Shown: positions 54,709 through 63,117, counted from the first letter of the stretch. The stretch is DNA of 64,000 nt from Lyngbya sp. CCAP 1446/10 (GCF_026130175.1 NZ_JAIGNI010000016.1:22480-86479), one strand, 5' to 3'. Notes: generated by a model not told the origin, from the letters alone. Made by a program: numbers and translations.

Positions 54709-54767
54709 GGTTCGTAGTGAGGACTTTAATCCGCATTCATGAAGGACTACAGTCCTCACTACAAACC
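54709..54767. repeat. Dispersed GGTTCGTAGTGAGGACTTTA hairpin
   Basis: Arms GGTTCGTAGTGAGGACTTTA and AGTCCTCACTACAAACC with a short loop. It separates the HNH gene from the convergent ferredoxin-like gene. Confidence 0.85.
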
Positions 54768-54820
54768 AATTTTATTATTTTTAATTAATAAATACCAATT
54801 GCTTAAACACCGGGTTATGG

Positions 54821-55120
54821 CTACCGAGAAAGCCCGTGAAACTTGCGATAAAGCATCGCCTCTACCCGCTTTTCTCCCCGCAAATGTTGCTCGGTAATTG
54901 CCGCAACTTCCTCAGCACAAACTCCACTGTACCAAACCTCTTCTGGCAGCACCAACACCATCGGCCCGTTGCCGCACTGTCCCAAACAACTGCTAGCAAC
55001 AACTTCAACTTCTGAGGGGGACAATTTCTCAAACGCTGCTAATACCTTTGCAGCACCTTGCTTGCGACAAGTGCGGTTTTGGCAAACAAGAACTCGCCTA
55101 GAAGATTCTGTGATTTTCAT
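54821..55120 (-). CDS. Thioredoxin-like [2Fe-2S] ferredoxin protein
   Basis: A 99-residue protein with VLVCQNRTCRKQGAAKVL and VVASSCLGQCGNGPMVLVLP, i.e. C-x4-C followed by C-x3-C, the ligand set of thioredoxin-like [2Fe-2S] proteins (as in NuoE and cyanobacterial stand-alone relatives). VWYSGV completes the fold. The role is probably electron transfer, with an unknown partner. It is separated from cysK by about 130 bases on the same strand. Confidence 0.88.
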   Translation of the reverse strand: MKITESSRRVLVCQNRTCRKQGAAKVLAAFEKLSPSEVEVVASSCLGQCGNGPMVLVLPEEVWYSGVCAEEVAAITEQHLRGEKRVEAMLYRKFHGLSR

Positions 55121-55254
55121 GTTTTTTTACTTGACATTCTGCTACATATATGCTATTTTTTTATCATGGGAATAGGTGCGGCCATATATGCCAAAATTGT
55201 AGAAAAAGTGTTGCGGATTTTGGACGGGCTAGAAGCCCATCCCACAAATCATGA

Positions 55255-56229
55255 TTAATCAGATGATAAACCTTTTGAGGCCAGCCATTGGCGATCGAAC
55301 AAACGCGACTGATACCTAGCCCCGCCGTCGCAGAGTACCGTAACAATCGTATGTCCCGGCCCAATTTGCTTCGCTAAAGCCACCGCCGCCCCCACATTAA
55401 TTCCCACAGAACCGCCCATAAACAGCCCTTCTTTCCTCAACAATTGGTAAACCACGCGGACAGCTTCAGCATCATCAATTTGGATAGCATCATCTACCGG
55501 GGCATTCTCCATATTCCCAGTGATGCGGCTGGTACCAATTCCCTCAGTAATCGAACTACCTTCTGTCTTAATTTCCCCAGTTTTGAAATAACTGTAAAGC
55601 CCGCTACCCATCGGGTCTGCCAAAACAGCTTTAATTGCGAGATTTTTTGATTTCAAAAACATTGCTACACCCGCAAAAGTCCCGCCCGTACCAGTCGCAG
55701 CTACCCAAGCATCAATTTTTCCCTCGGTTTGTTCCCAAATTTCCGGGCCGGTTGTCTCGAAATGAGCTTGGCGATTGGCTAAATTGTCAAACTGATTTGC
55801 CCAAACTGCATTGTCCATTTCGGCTGCTAATTTTCCCGACAATTTAACATAATTATTCGGGTCTTTATAAGGAACAGCGGGAACTGTCCGAACTTCCGCG
55901 CCCAAGGTTTTTAAAGCATCGATTTTTTCTTGGGATTGAGTATCGGGAATCACAATCAAACATTTGTAACCTTTGGCGTTGCAAATATGTGCTAAGCCGA
56001 TGCCTGTATTGCCAGCAGTGCCTTCTACAACGGTGCCACCAGGTTTTAACAAGCCTTTTTCTTCGGCATCTTGGATGATGTAAAGTGCGGCCCTATCTTT
56101 AACGGAACCGCCGGGATTGAGAAACTCTGCTTTGCCGAGAATTTCGCAGCCTGTTTCATCGCTGAAGCTATTTAACCGAATTAGCGGCGTGTTGCCGATT
56201 GTGCCGATAAAGCCGTTTTTGATATCCAT
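55255..56229 (-). CDS. cysK: Cysteine synthase (O-acetylserine sulfhydrylase)
   Basis: A 324-residue PLP enzyme that forms cysteine from O-acetylserine and sulfide. The PLP lysine is K44 in NPGGSVKDR, the substrate loop is EGTAGNTGIGLA, and the phosphate loop is GTGGTFAG. IDALKTLGAEV and GGSVGINVGAA are typical of the A2-type/CysM-related branch in cyanobacteria. The frame is open 23 codons upstream, but ATG 56229 (MDIKNGFIGTIGNTPLIRL) matches the usual start. The Uma2 gene upstream ends 62 bases before this start. Confidence 0.93.
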   Translation of the reverse strand: MDIKNGFIGTIGNTPLIRLNSFSDETGCEILGKAEFLNPGGSVKDRAALYIIQDAEEKGLLKPGGTVVEGTAGNTGIGLAHICNAKGYKCLIVIPDTQSQEKIDALKTLGAEVRTVPAVPYKDPNNYVKLSGKLAAEMDNAVWANQFDNLANRQAHFETTGPEIWEQTEGKIDAWVAATGTGGTFAGVAMFLKSKNLAIKAVLADPMGSGLYSYFKTGEIKTEGSSITEGIGTSRITGNMENAPVDDAIQIDDAEAVRVVYQLLRKEGLFMGGSVGINVGAAVALAKQIGPGHTIVTVLCDGGARYQSRLFDRQWLASKGLSSD

Positions 56230-56291
56230 ATTTTTTGAATGTTTGTATTCTATTAATTCTGAGCATAAGTTGATATTTATTGCTAGCATTT

Positions 56292-56873
56292 CTACCAAAT
56301 TTTACTCATATTTAGCACAAATCCCGGCAAAACTGGGTCACCGCTAACTGTCGCGGGATTCTCTAAACATTCCTCTGGTAAACCCGGACGGTAAATATAA
56401 ACTCTGCGATTTTTGCGGTCAATTAACCAGCCTAACTGTACTCCCGGTTCTCTCATATATTCTTGCATCTTTTCTTGCAATGGCTTGAGATTGTCAGAAG
56501 CAGACCTGAGTTCTACTACAAAATCTGGGCAAATCGGAGCAAATTTATCTTGCTGTTCTTGAGATAAAGTATTCCACCGTTCCAGTTTAATCCACGAGGC
56601 ATCTGGAGACTTGTCACCCATTGAAAGCTTAAATCCCGTACTGGAGTCAAAACAAAGACCGGTTCCATCTTGTCGAGACCAAATATACAACTCTCCAAAG
56701 ACGCTACCACTGCGATTTCCTGTTGTTCCGCCAGTAGGGGACATAATTAGCAGTTCTCCAGATTTGTTGCGTTCAATGCGTAATTCACTATTGATTTGAC
56801 ATAACTCGAAAAACTCGTCGTCTGTCATTTGCAATTTTGGCGGTATTTGCAACACGATTTTTGATGTCAACAT
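56292..56873 (-). CDS. Uma2 family (DUF820) putative endonuclease
   Basis: A 193-residue Uma2 protein with MTDDEFFELCQINSELRIER at the N-terminus, then ELLIMSPTGGTTGNRSG, SPDASWIKLERW and CPDFVVELRSASDNLKPLQ (E-x-R/K) followed by GVQLGWLIDRKNRRVYIYRP. These match the PD-(D/E)XK-like core of the family. Activity is not established. It is upstream of cysK on the same strand and may be cotranscribed with it. Confidence 0.88.
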   Translation of the reverse strand: MLTSKIVLQIPPKLQMTDDEFFELCQINSELRIERNKSGELLIMSPTGGTTGNRSGSVFGELYIWSRQDGTGLCFDSSTGFKLSMGDKSPDASWIKLERWNTLSQEQQDKFAPICPDFVVELRSASDNLKPLQEKMQEYMREPGVQLGWLIDRKNRRVYIYRPGLPEECLENPATVSGDPVLPGFVLNMSKIW

Positions 56874-56930
56874 AATTGATTTCTCTCAAATCTAAATAGT
56901 TGCGACACAATTGCATAATTTGCCTGTTTT

Positions 56931-56989
56931 TAGTGATGACTTTAGTCCTAAAACATGGGGCTTAAGGACTAAAGTCATGACTACGAACC
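56931..56989. repeat. Dispersed TAGTGATGACTTTAGTCCTA hairpin
   Basis: TAGTGATGACTTTAGTCCT pairs with AGGACTAAAGTCATGACTA. It lies just downstream of the peroxiredoxin stop codon and may act as a terminator. Confidence 0.8.
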
Positions 56990-57005
56990 TGTTTGTAAAT
57001 TAAAC

Positions 57006-57644
57006 CTATTTATTCGGCTGAGGAGTCATCCGCAAATAAGGCTTAATCGGCGTGTAACCTTTAGGAAATTTCTCTGCCAACTCTGCGGGGTCGGTAATCG
57101 AAGGTACAATGACGCAATCGTCGCCATCTTTCCAATCAACTGGAGTCGCAACGCTGTATTTGTCAGTAAGTTGCAGGGAATCAATTACTCGCAGAATTTC
57201 ATTGAAATTCCGACCAGTGCTCGCTGGATAAGTAATGCTCAAACGCAATTTCTTGTCGGGGTCAATTACAAAAACTGTGCGAATTGTTAAGTTGTTTAGC
57301 GAGTTGGGATGGATCATGTCGTAAATGTCGGAGACTTTACGATCGCCATCTGCTAAAATTGGATAGTTGAGAGTAACTTTTTGAGTTTCCTCAATATCTT
57401 TAATCCAACCCATGTGAGAATCCACATCATCGACGCTGAGGGCAATGGTTTTCACGCCACGCTTTTCAAATTCAGACTTGAGACGGGCGACTGCACCGAG
57501 TTCGGTGGTGCACACTGGAGTATAGTCTTTCGGGTGTGAAAACAACACCACCCAACTATCGCCGGCCCAGTCGTAGAAGTTGATTTCGCCTTTAGACGAG
57601 GCTTGGGTAAAGTTGGGAACTGTATCGCCTAATCGCAGTGACAT
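57006..57644 (-). CDS. 1-Cys peroxiredoxin (Prx6 type)
   Basis: A 212-residue peroxiredoxin. The peroxidatic C45 lies in SHPKDYTPVCTTELG. Length and the C-terminal PVDWKDGDDCVIVPSI domain are those of the Prx6 (1-Cys) group, which reduces hydrogen and lipid peroxides. A second cysteine in the C-terminal domain (DDCVIV) is not a canonical resolving cysteine. Start at ATG 57644 (MSLRLGDTVPNF). It is monocistronic, with a hairpin repeat beyond its 3' end. Confidence 0.95.
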   Translation of the reverse strand: MSLRLGDTVPNFTQASSKGEINFYDWAGDSWVVLFSHPKDYTPVCTTELGAVARLKSEFEKRGVKTIALSVDDVDSHMGWIKDIEETQKVTLNYPILADGDRKVSDIYDMIHPNSLNNLTIRTVFVIDPDKKLRLSITYPASTGRNFNEILRVIDSLQLTDKYSVATPVDWKDGDDCVIVPSITDPAELAEKFPKGYTPIKPYLRMTPQPNK

Positions 57645-57803
57645 AACTGATTTCCTCTAATTTTATTTAACGACAGTTCCCTATCATCCCATAATTGCTG
57701 GGTTTCTCGATCGCACTGTAAATGATTTTAAACTTTTTGGTCGATCGCCCGCCCATGCCATTACTCTAATGTATATGCGACTTCTACCCTAAATTTTGTT
57801 GCT

Positions 57804-58079
57804 ATGCTGTACTTTTTGCTTAAGACAATACAGCCTGTTTTAGTCCCGCTGTGTTTTGTCTGTGCCTGGGGTTTAGTTTTTATGGTGTGTTTGAGTATCG
57901 GGCGTGCTATAGGCGATTCCGTGCGTCGAGCTCAGCGGATGCACCAAATCCCTTGTGCTAACTGCGTGTTTTTTACCGGCGATTACCATCTCAAGTGTCC
58001 CGTTCAGCCTACCATAGCTTTATCTGAAAGTGCGATCGACTGTCCTGATTATCGATCGCAATCGGGAACTTACGGTTAA
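57804..58079 (+). CDS. Small cyanobacterial membrane protein with cysteine cluster
   Basis: A 91-residue protein with an N-terminal transmembrane segment (LVPLCFVCAWGLVFMVCLSI, about 13-32) followed by a basic stretch (RRAQRMHQ) and a cysteine set (PCANCVFF, LKCPV, IDCPDY) that could bind metal or form disulfides. The pattern C-x2-C ... C ... C is conserved in my recollection of similar cyanobacterial proteins, but no function is known. It is alone between prx and a cupin gene. Confidence 0.72.
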   Translation: MLYFLLKTIQPVLVPLCFVCAWGLVFMVCLSIGRAIGDSVRRAQRMHQIPCANCVFFTGDYHLKCPVQPTIALSESAIDCPDYRSQSGTYG

Positions 58080-58173
58080 AAAATCGATCGCCGCTTTAAA
58101 CATTTCTTAACATCTCTCGCTATTTCAATTAAAATTAAGTTGTGCTCAAGAGATTTTCAGGAGTGTGGAAAGA

Positions 58174-58470
58174 ATGCTCATTCAAAAGCTAAATGACTGT
58201 GACGAGTTTATTGCTGGCGACGGTACTCAACTGCGAGAATTGCTGCATCCAGACAAACAAGCTGTGGATTTGCGTTACAGTTTGGCCCACGCCACTTTGC
58301 CACCGGGACAAACTTCTGCGCTGCACACCCTGACAACTTCTGAAGTTTACTATATCCTCAGCGGCGTTGGGGAAATGCACATCGATGATGAGACTCAATT
58401 GGTGCAAGTCGGAGATGCGGTTTACATTCCGCCCAACGCCAAGCAGTTTATTTACAACTGTGGCACATAA
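58174..58470 (+). CDS. Cupin protein ending at a premature stop
   Basis: A 98-residue cupin: PPGQTSALHTLTTSEVYYIL (His and Glu of motif 1) and VGDAVYIPPNAKQFIYN (motif 2; the usual His after PPNA is replaced by Gln in KQF). The frame stops at TAA 58468-58470, but the next 21 codons are open in the same frame and read LIFICIVDPAW then RKEDE, which is exactly the usual C-terminus of this family. So one nonsense codon truncates the protein. ATG 58174 is preferred to GTG 58165, because AGGAG at 58159-58163 is ten bases from the ATG. Confidence 0.8.
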   Translation: MLIQKLNDCDEFIAGDGTQLRELLHPDKQAVDLRYSLAHATLPPGQTSALHTLTTSEVYYILSGVGEMHIDDETQLVQVGDAVYIPPNAKQFIYNCGT

Positions 58471-58634
58471 CCGCTAATATTTATTTGTATCGTAGATCCT
58501 GCGTGGCGAAAGGAAGACGAGACAATTTTTCAGTAATTTTGCTGTTTCTAGCTACCAGGCTCTGCCTGGTAATGGCTATCTAGAGGCTCTGCCTCCACCT
58601 CTCAAAACACCTTCAACCGCCCTAAATTACTGTT

Positions 58635-58790
58635 AACAACAACAGCACCCAGCCATATGTACCGAGTGATTTCCTCTTTTTAAAACTTCGATGCGGAGTT
58701 GCAATAATCCTCGGATTCAGTTGCATTGCTCCCCTCTAATTAGTTGAGGAAGTATCAGCTTTGTTGGTGGGTGCTGCTATTGGTTTTTAA
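58635..58790 (+). ncRNA. ssaA: Probable 6S RNA
   Basis: The segment folds like 6S RNA by eye. A closing stem pairs AGCACCCA (58644-58651) with TGGGTGCT (58768-58775). An inner stem pairs TGATTTCCTC (58667-58676) with GAGGAAGTATCA (58746-58757). A central single-stranded bubble comes next, then an apical hairpin near 58694-58730 (GGAGTTGCAATAATCCTCGG...TTGCATTGCTCC). A -10-like TAAATT (58623-58628) lies just upstream and a T run (58784-58788) at the end. 6S RNA mimics an open promoter and binds RNA polymerase. The call rests on architecture only. Confidence 0.55.
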
Positions 58791-58960
58791 TGGGACAGAT
58801 GTGAGATTATACAGCGTTTTACTCCTTTGATTCTATTTTGAACTTCGCTGTGATATCTAGATATTGTATCTGTCGGAGAAGCTTTTTGTTTGCTTCATAT
58901 TATTAATTTAGCACCTTTTTCTAGAAGCGCAAGCACCTGCAACTAAACTTTACAAAAGAA

Positions 58961-59015
58961 TGAAGAAGGAAGAGGGAAGAAGGAAGAGGGAAGAAGGAAA
59001 AAGGAAGAGGGAAGA
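58961..59015 (+). repeat. GGAAGAA/GGAAGAG heptamer tract
   Basis: About eight purine heptamers. Same unit and orientation as 33669-33746. Confidence 0.95.
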
Positions 59016-59146
59016 CAACCCTCTAGGGGCGTAGATAATTGCGAATAATTGTGAAGTTAAATGAAGCATCGAGCTTTGTGGATGCCCAGCTAAAATCCTA
59101 AAGTTCGGCTGTGGCTGCTGCTGCGAGAAACAGGCATAATATTTTT

Positions 59147-60031
59147 ATGAAAACAACCAAACTCATCAAACTGTGTGTTTTATCGCTGAGCATTTTCCTG
59201 CTGTGTAGCAATGTGATAGCGACAGCAGAACCGACTGTGAAGCCTCAACCGCAGCAAACTTACACTAACCAAGAGATTCTGCAACAGTTGGTGAAGGCGA
59301 AAATTGTGTATCTGGGAGAAACTCACGATAGAGCGGCAGACCACCAGGCTCAACTGAAAATTATTCGAGAAATGCAGCGGCAAAATCCGAAAATTGCGAT
59401 CGCAATGGAGATGTTTCAGCGTCCGTTCCAAAGTGCGATCGACAACTACTTAGCAGGTAAACTGACAGAACAGCAATTAATCGAGCAAACAGAGTACGAT
59501 CGCAGATGGCGCTTTCCCTGGGAATATTACGCCCCATTGTTGCAGTTTGCCGCATTAAAACAACTGCCAGTCCTCGCCTTAAATACCCCGTCAGAAGTCA
59601 CGAGAAAAGTTGCCACTCAAGGTCTAGAAAGCCTCACAGCAGAGGACAAACAGCACATTCCGCCAATTTCCGAAATTCGCACCGACAACGCCGAATATCG
59701 ACAAATGCTGCTCGAAGTTTACCAGCAGCACCAAAAGGCAGCACAGGGAAATAGTACAGCCTTTGAAAGATTTTTGCAAGCTCAAGTTTTGTGGGACGAA
59801 ACTATGGCGGAAAGTATAGCTAAATTTGTCAAAGCTAACCCCGATTATCAAGTTGTGGTGTTGGCGGGGACAGGACATATTATGTTCGGTTACGGAATTC
59901 CCAGCCGTGTCGAGAGACGTTTGGGAGTCGGGAAGGTGAAAATGCGATCCGTTGTATTCAGTTCGCCCACAGATACTCCTTTGTCCGCAGACAAACCCAT
60001 TGCTGACTTTGTTTGGAAGCACTCGGAATAG
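59147..60031 (+). CDS. ChaN/Tiki-superfamily haem-binding-like protein, exported
   Basis: A 294-residue ChaN family protein. The signal peptide covers about the first 27 residues (LCVLSLSIFLLCSNVIA). IVYLGETHDRAADHQAQ and AIAMEMFQRPFQ are the conserved EHP/Tiki-type motifs; VVVLAGTGHIMFGYGIPSRV is the distal histidine motif. Some ChaN members bind haem for iron uptake. In cyanobacteria the role is open. ATG 59147 (MKTTKLIKL) is used because a proper signal peptide then begins. The next gene starts 37 bases after its stop. Confidence 0.88.
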   Translation: MKTTKLIKLCVLSLSIFLLCSNVIATAEPTVKPQPQQTYTNQEILQQLVKAKIVYLGETHDRAADHQAQLKIIREMQRQNPKIAIAMEMFQRPFQSAIDNYLAGKLTEQQLIEQTEYDRRWRFPWEYYAPLLQFAALKQLPVLALNTPSEVTRKVATQGLESLTAEDKQHIPPISEIRTDNAEYRQMLLEVYQQHQKAAQGNSTAFERFLQAQVLWDETMAESIAKFVKANPDYQVVVLAGTGHIMFGYGIPSRVERRLGVGKVKMRSVVFSSPTDTPLSADKPIADFVWKHSE

Positions 60032-60068
60032 TACAATTTTACTCGCAAGCAATAATCGGGAAAAGTCA

Positions 60069-60647
60069 ATGATAAACAGACCAAAAATACTTGCATTTGC
60101 CGGAAGTACCCGCGAAGCATCCTACAACAAACTGCTGGTAAAAGTTGCGGCGGCTGGGGCTAGGGCGGCGGGCGCGGAAGTTACTTATGTAGATTTGCGC
60201 GATTTGCCATTGCCAATATTTGACGAAGATTTGGAAGCCAAGGGAATCCCAGAAAATGCCCGGAAGTTAAAGGAGTTGATGGTAGCTCATGACGGGTTTT
60301 TGATAGCTTCCCCTGAGTATAACAGTTCGATTACGGCTGTGTTGAAAAATGCGATCGACTGGGTATCGCGCCCAGCACCGGGTGAACCGGGATTGGTGGC
60401 ATTTACGGGCAAAGTAGCGGTAATTATGAGCGCTTCCCCAGGCGGACTTGGTGGTTTGCGGGGATTGGTGCATTTGCGATCGATCCTGGGGAATATTAAC
60501 GTGTTTGTCCTCCCGGATCAGAAAGCAATTTCTCAAGCTTTTGAAGCATTTAATGCTGACGGTACGATGAAAGATCCCAAACAGCAGGACTCTGTTGAGA
60601 ATCTCGGTGCTAAGTTGTCTAATATCCTGTCTAAATTAATCGCATAA
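60069..60647 (+). CDS. NADPH-dependent FMN reductase (flavodoxin-like fold)
   Basis: A 192-residue flavoprotein. ILAFAGSTREASYNKLL is the FMN phosphate loop and FLIASPEYNSSITAVLKNAIDW is the family hallmark; KVAVIMSASPGGLGGLRG is the second flavin loop. It reduces FMN, quinones or chromate-like compounds with NAD(P)H. The frame extends upstream to 59952 inside the ChaN gene; ATG 60069 is the sensible start. It is in the same orientation as the ChaN-like gene and likely cotranscribed. Confidence 0.93.
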   Translation: MINRPKILAFAGSTREASYNKLLVKVAAAGARAAGAEVTYVDLRDLPLPIFDEDLEAKGIPENARKLKELMVAHDGFLIASPEYNSSITAVLKNAIDWVSRPAPGEPGLVAFTGKVAVIMSASPGGLGGLRGLVHLRSILGNINVFVLPDQKAISQAFEAFNADGTMKDPKQQDSVENLGAKLSNILSKLIA

Positions 60648-60660
60648 GGCGATTTTACTC

Positions 60661-60687
60661 GTTACCAGGCACAAAGCGCCTGGTAAC
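60661..60687 (+). repeat. GTTACCAGGC...GCCTGGTAAC hairpin
   Basis: A perfect ten-base stem with a seven-base loop, 13 bases beyond the FMN reductase stop. It has no T run, so it is a dispersed repeat or a weak terminator. Confidence 0.8.
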
Positions 60688-60881
60688 GCAGAACCGGTTG
60701 CATAAATCTTTGGTTGAGCCGATCAACCGATCCTTCAAGGAAGATTAACACAGATGCAACGCAGATAATCTTAAGATAGTTTACTAATTTGGCAATCTTG
60801 TCTATTGTTGACTATATTTGGCAGTATTGATTTGATATAATCTCAAAAATATAACCTACTCAGCCAGAACAAGAACCAATC

Positions 60882-62135
60882 GTGAAAGTCAAGCGTCTAA
60901 AAATGAACTCATTCCGAGGCTTCAGCGATTTGAGCCTGGAGTTGGATAAAGATGAGCCGACTGTGTTCATCGGTATCAACGGTGTGGGGAAATCCAGCAT
61001 ACTTGAGTGTTTGGCTGTTCTTCTGTATTTGCTGACCAAGCGAATTCAAACTTCCAATAGTCATGGACGTTTTTTCAACGAAGATGATATCAAAAAAGGA
61101 TGCAAAGAAACTCACAACGAAATTACAATTTCAATCAATGACTGGCCGGAAGTGGTATGGTCTTTAACCAAGGTCAGGAAAGGGCGAAGCCCGGATACTA
61201 GCAGCAACATTGGGGACTTAAAAAGAGTTGTTGAGCACATATACAGTCAGTTAGATGCTAATTCTTACGCAGCATTGCCTCTGGCTGTTTACTACCCAAC
61301 TAACCGTGCCGTACTTGATATTCCTTTGAAGATTAGGACGAAACATTCGTTTGAGCAGATAACCGTTTATGACGAGGCTCTCACGGGAGGGCAAATCGAT
61401 TTTAGGCGCTTTTTTGAATGGTTTAGAGATCGGGAAGATTTGGAAAACGAATTACGACTAAATACTTCTAATGAGTATCGCGATCGCCAATTAGAAGCAG
61501 TCAGAGATGCGATCGCTAATTTACTAAACGGCTTCTCAAATTTACGGGTTAGACGATCGCCTTTGCGAATGACTGTAGACAAACAAGGCGATGAACTTAT
61601 CATCAATCAACTATCCGATGGTGAAAAATGCTTGTTAGCACTGGCAGGAGATTTAGCAAGGCGTTTGGCGATCGCAAATCCGAATCCATCATGCAATCCA
61701 CTTCAGGGTTTCGGCGTTGTTTTAATCGACGAGATTGAGCTACACTTGCACCCAAAATGGCAACGGGCTATTATTCCGAATCTGGCAAAAACTTTCCCTA
61801 ATTGCCAGTTTATAGTTACCACTCATTCGCCACAGGTAATCAGCGATCTCAAATGGGTTCATCTTTTGAGGTCAACATCTGAAGGAATTGCGATCGAGCG
61901 AATACCATCCTATGGGAAAGATAGCAATCGGATTTTAGAAACGCTCATGGGAACCCCTGAACGTCCGCAGGAAATTAAGGAAGATTTACGTGACTTGTTT
62001 CGCTTCATAGACAAGGGTGAACTTGACAACGCACGGCGATTGCGCCAAGAATTAGCGCACAGAATGGGAGAAGAAGATCCAGAATTTGTGAGAGCAGATT
62101 GGCTAATTCAACGCAAGGAAATTCTCAATAAATGA
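60882..62135 (+). CDS. ptuA: Septu-type AAA/ABC ATPase (PtuA)
   Basis: A 417-residue SMC/OLD-like ATPase. Walker A GINGVGKSS is at 31-39, the ABC signature LSDGEK at 244-249, Walker B and following motif VLIDEIELHLHP at 280-291, and the His switch TTHSP at 313-317. Followed immediately by an HNH nuclease gene with a four-base overlap, it forms the type I Septu anti-phage system, where PtuA holds PtuB until phage cues activate it. Start is GTG 60882 (MKVKRLKMNSFRGF) or ATG 60903. Upstream is a promoter-sized AT-rich gap of about 195 bases after the hairpin. Confidence 0.88.
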   Translation: MKVKRLKMNSFRGFSDLSLELDKDEPTVFIGINGVGKSSILECLAVLLYLLTKRIQTSNSHGRFFNEDDIKKGCKETHNEITISINDWPEVVWSLTKVRKGRSPDTSSNIGDLKRVVEHIYSQLDANSYAALPLAVYYPTNRAVLDIPLKIRTKHSFEQITVYDEALTGGQIDFRRFFEWFRDREDLENELRLNTSNEYRDRQLEAVRDAIANLLNGFSNLRVRRSPLRMTVDKQGDELIINQLSDGEKCLLALAGDLARRLAIANPNPSCNPLQGFGVVLIDEIELHLHPKWQRAIIPNLAKTFPNCQFIVTTHSPQVISDLKWVHLLRSTSEGIAIERIPSYGKDSNRILETLMGTPERPQEIKEDLRDLFRFIDKGELDNARRLRQELAHRMGEEDPEFVRADWLIQRKEILNK

Positions 62136-62767
62136 AATATATTAAAAAGGGAAAAGAACCTCAAGATTTTTCGGACTGGAAGGCTACACAGAAGTCTCTT
62201 GGTGTCAACTATGGTTACAAAAATCTTCAAAACCCTGAGAAAGGAGCGGTACACAGTTATTTGCTAAGTGAACAAGGCTACATTTGCTGCTACTGTTGTC
62301 AGAGAGTTGAGCAAAGCAATAGCCATATTGAACATTTAGCCCCGCAGAGCAAGACTGATTCAGAATTATCTCTTGATTACACAAATATGCTAGGCTCTTG
62401 TGGTAGAGTTCCAAATTGGCCTGAGTATTGTGGCAATAAGAAGCAGAATATTGCGATCGCAGTTTCACCACTAAAGTCGAACTGTGAAGATTTTTTTAGT
62501 TACTCTAGCACTGGTGAGATACTGCCAACTACAAATAATTTAGATGAGGAAAAAGACGCTGAAATAACAATTAAAGTTTTGGGACTCAACCATTATGACT
62601 TAACGCAGGGACGAATTCAAGCGCTGGAAGCACTGAAAGGAATGACGACGCAGGAAGAGGCAGAATTATTAGGTGAAGTTTGTCAACAAATGGATGCACA
62701 AGGGCGATACCAGCCTTTTTGTAATGCGGTTTTGTATTTTCTCAAGAATTATTTTGGTGTTTGTTAA
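62132..62767 (+). CDS. ptuB: Septu HNH nuclease (PtuB, TIGR02646-like)
   Basis: A 211-residue HNH nuclease of the retron-Ec78/Septu type. CCYCCQRV (52-58) starts the zinc site; HIEHLAPQS (65-73) carries the catalytic H-x-E-H; LDYTNML gives the Asn, and C90 and C100 (YCGNKK) complete the metal site. The N-terminus MKYIKKGKEPQDFSDWK is typical of PtuB. Its ATG overlaps the ptuA stop (ATGA), so the two are translationally coupled. Without a retron nearby, this is plain Septu. The predicted action is nucleic-acid cleavage during infection, causing abortive defence. Confidence 0.88.
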   Translation: MKYIKKGKEPQDFSDWKATQKSLGVNYGYKNLQNPEKGAVHSYLLSEQGYICCYCCQRVEQSNSHIEHLAPQSKTDSELSLDYTNMLGSCGRVPNWPEYCGNKKQNIAIAVSPLKSNCEDFFSYSSTGEILPTTNNLDEEKDAEITIKVLGLNHYDLTQGRIQALEALKGMTTQEEAELLGEVCQQMDAQGRYQPFCNAVLYFLKNYFGVC

Positions 62768-62939
62768 GTTTAATCTCACCCAAAGATTGCGAGATGGAGA
62801 ATCAGACTTACCATAAATTTTACCAGTACCGCATCACCCGATCGACCTAAAGAAAACCACCCGATCGCACATTGGCAGAAATACACCAGAACAAGCATAA
62901 TTTAACCATCGGTCATCGGTCGGTTATACTTGTTACAAA

Positions 62940-62985
62940 CCGCACGGCAGGCGTGGGAGACTCCTCCGTCACACCTGCCATGCAG
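62940..62985 (-). repeat. 16-base-pair hairpin between convergent genes
   Basis: CTGCATGGCAGGTGTG and CACGCCTGCCGTGCGG (minus-strand reading) pair fully if G-U is allowed (three G-U). The plus-strand transcript would have three C-A mismatches, which hints at transcription from the minus strand, downstream of 63118. Confidence 0.65.
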
Positions 62986-63033
62986 TTTTATTTAAAATTG
63001 TCCGATTGTGCATCCCTAGACTAGGATAAAACA

Positions 63034-63092
63034 GGTTCGTAGTGAGGACTTTAGTCCTTCTTTCTTGCGGACTAAAGTCCTCACTACAAACC
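63034..63092. repeat. Dispersed GGTTCGTAGTGAGGACTTTA hairpin, well preserved copy
   Basis: GGTTCGTAGTGAGGACTTTA and GACTAAAGTCCTCACTACAAACC form a 20-base stem. It is nearly identical to 54709-54767 and related to 56931-56989, 31358-31413 and 28514-28569. Confidence 0.9.
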
Positions 63093-63117
63093 AATTCGAT
63101 TCGAGGCGAGATTAATA

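Larger units (their letters stand above)
58471..59146. other. Intergenic region with a probable 6S RNA and a heptamer tract
   Basis: Contains the 21-codon tail of the truncated cupin (58471-58536), GAGGCTCTGCCTCC and CCAGGCTCTGCCTGG dispersed palindromes (58551-58600), the RNA candidate (58635-58790), and a purine tract (58961-59015). No protein gene was recognised. Confidence 0.6.
62768..63117. other. Intergenic region between ptuB and the inositol phosphatase-like gene
   Basis: 350 bases between two convergent genes, with a strong hairpin (62940-62985) and a dispersed hairpin (63034-63092). No gene is recognised. Confidence 0.6.
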
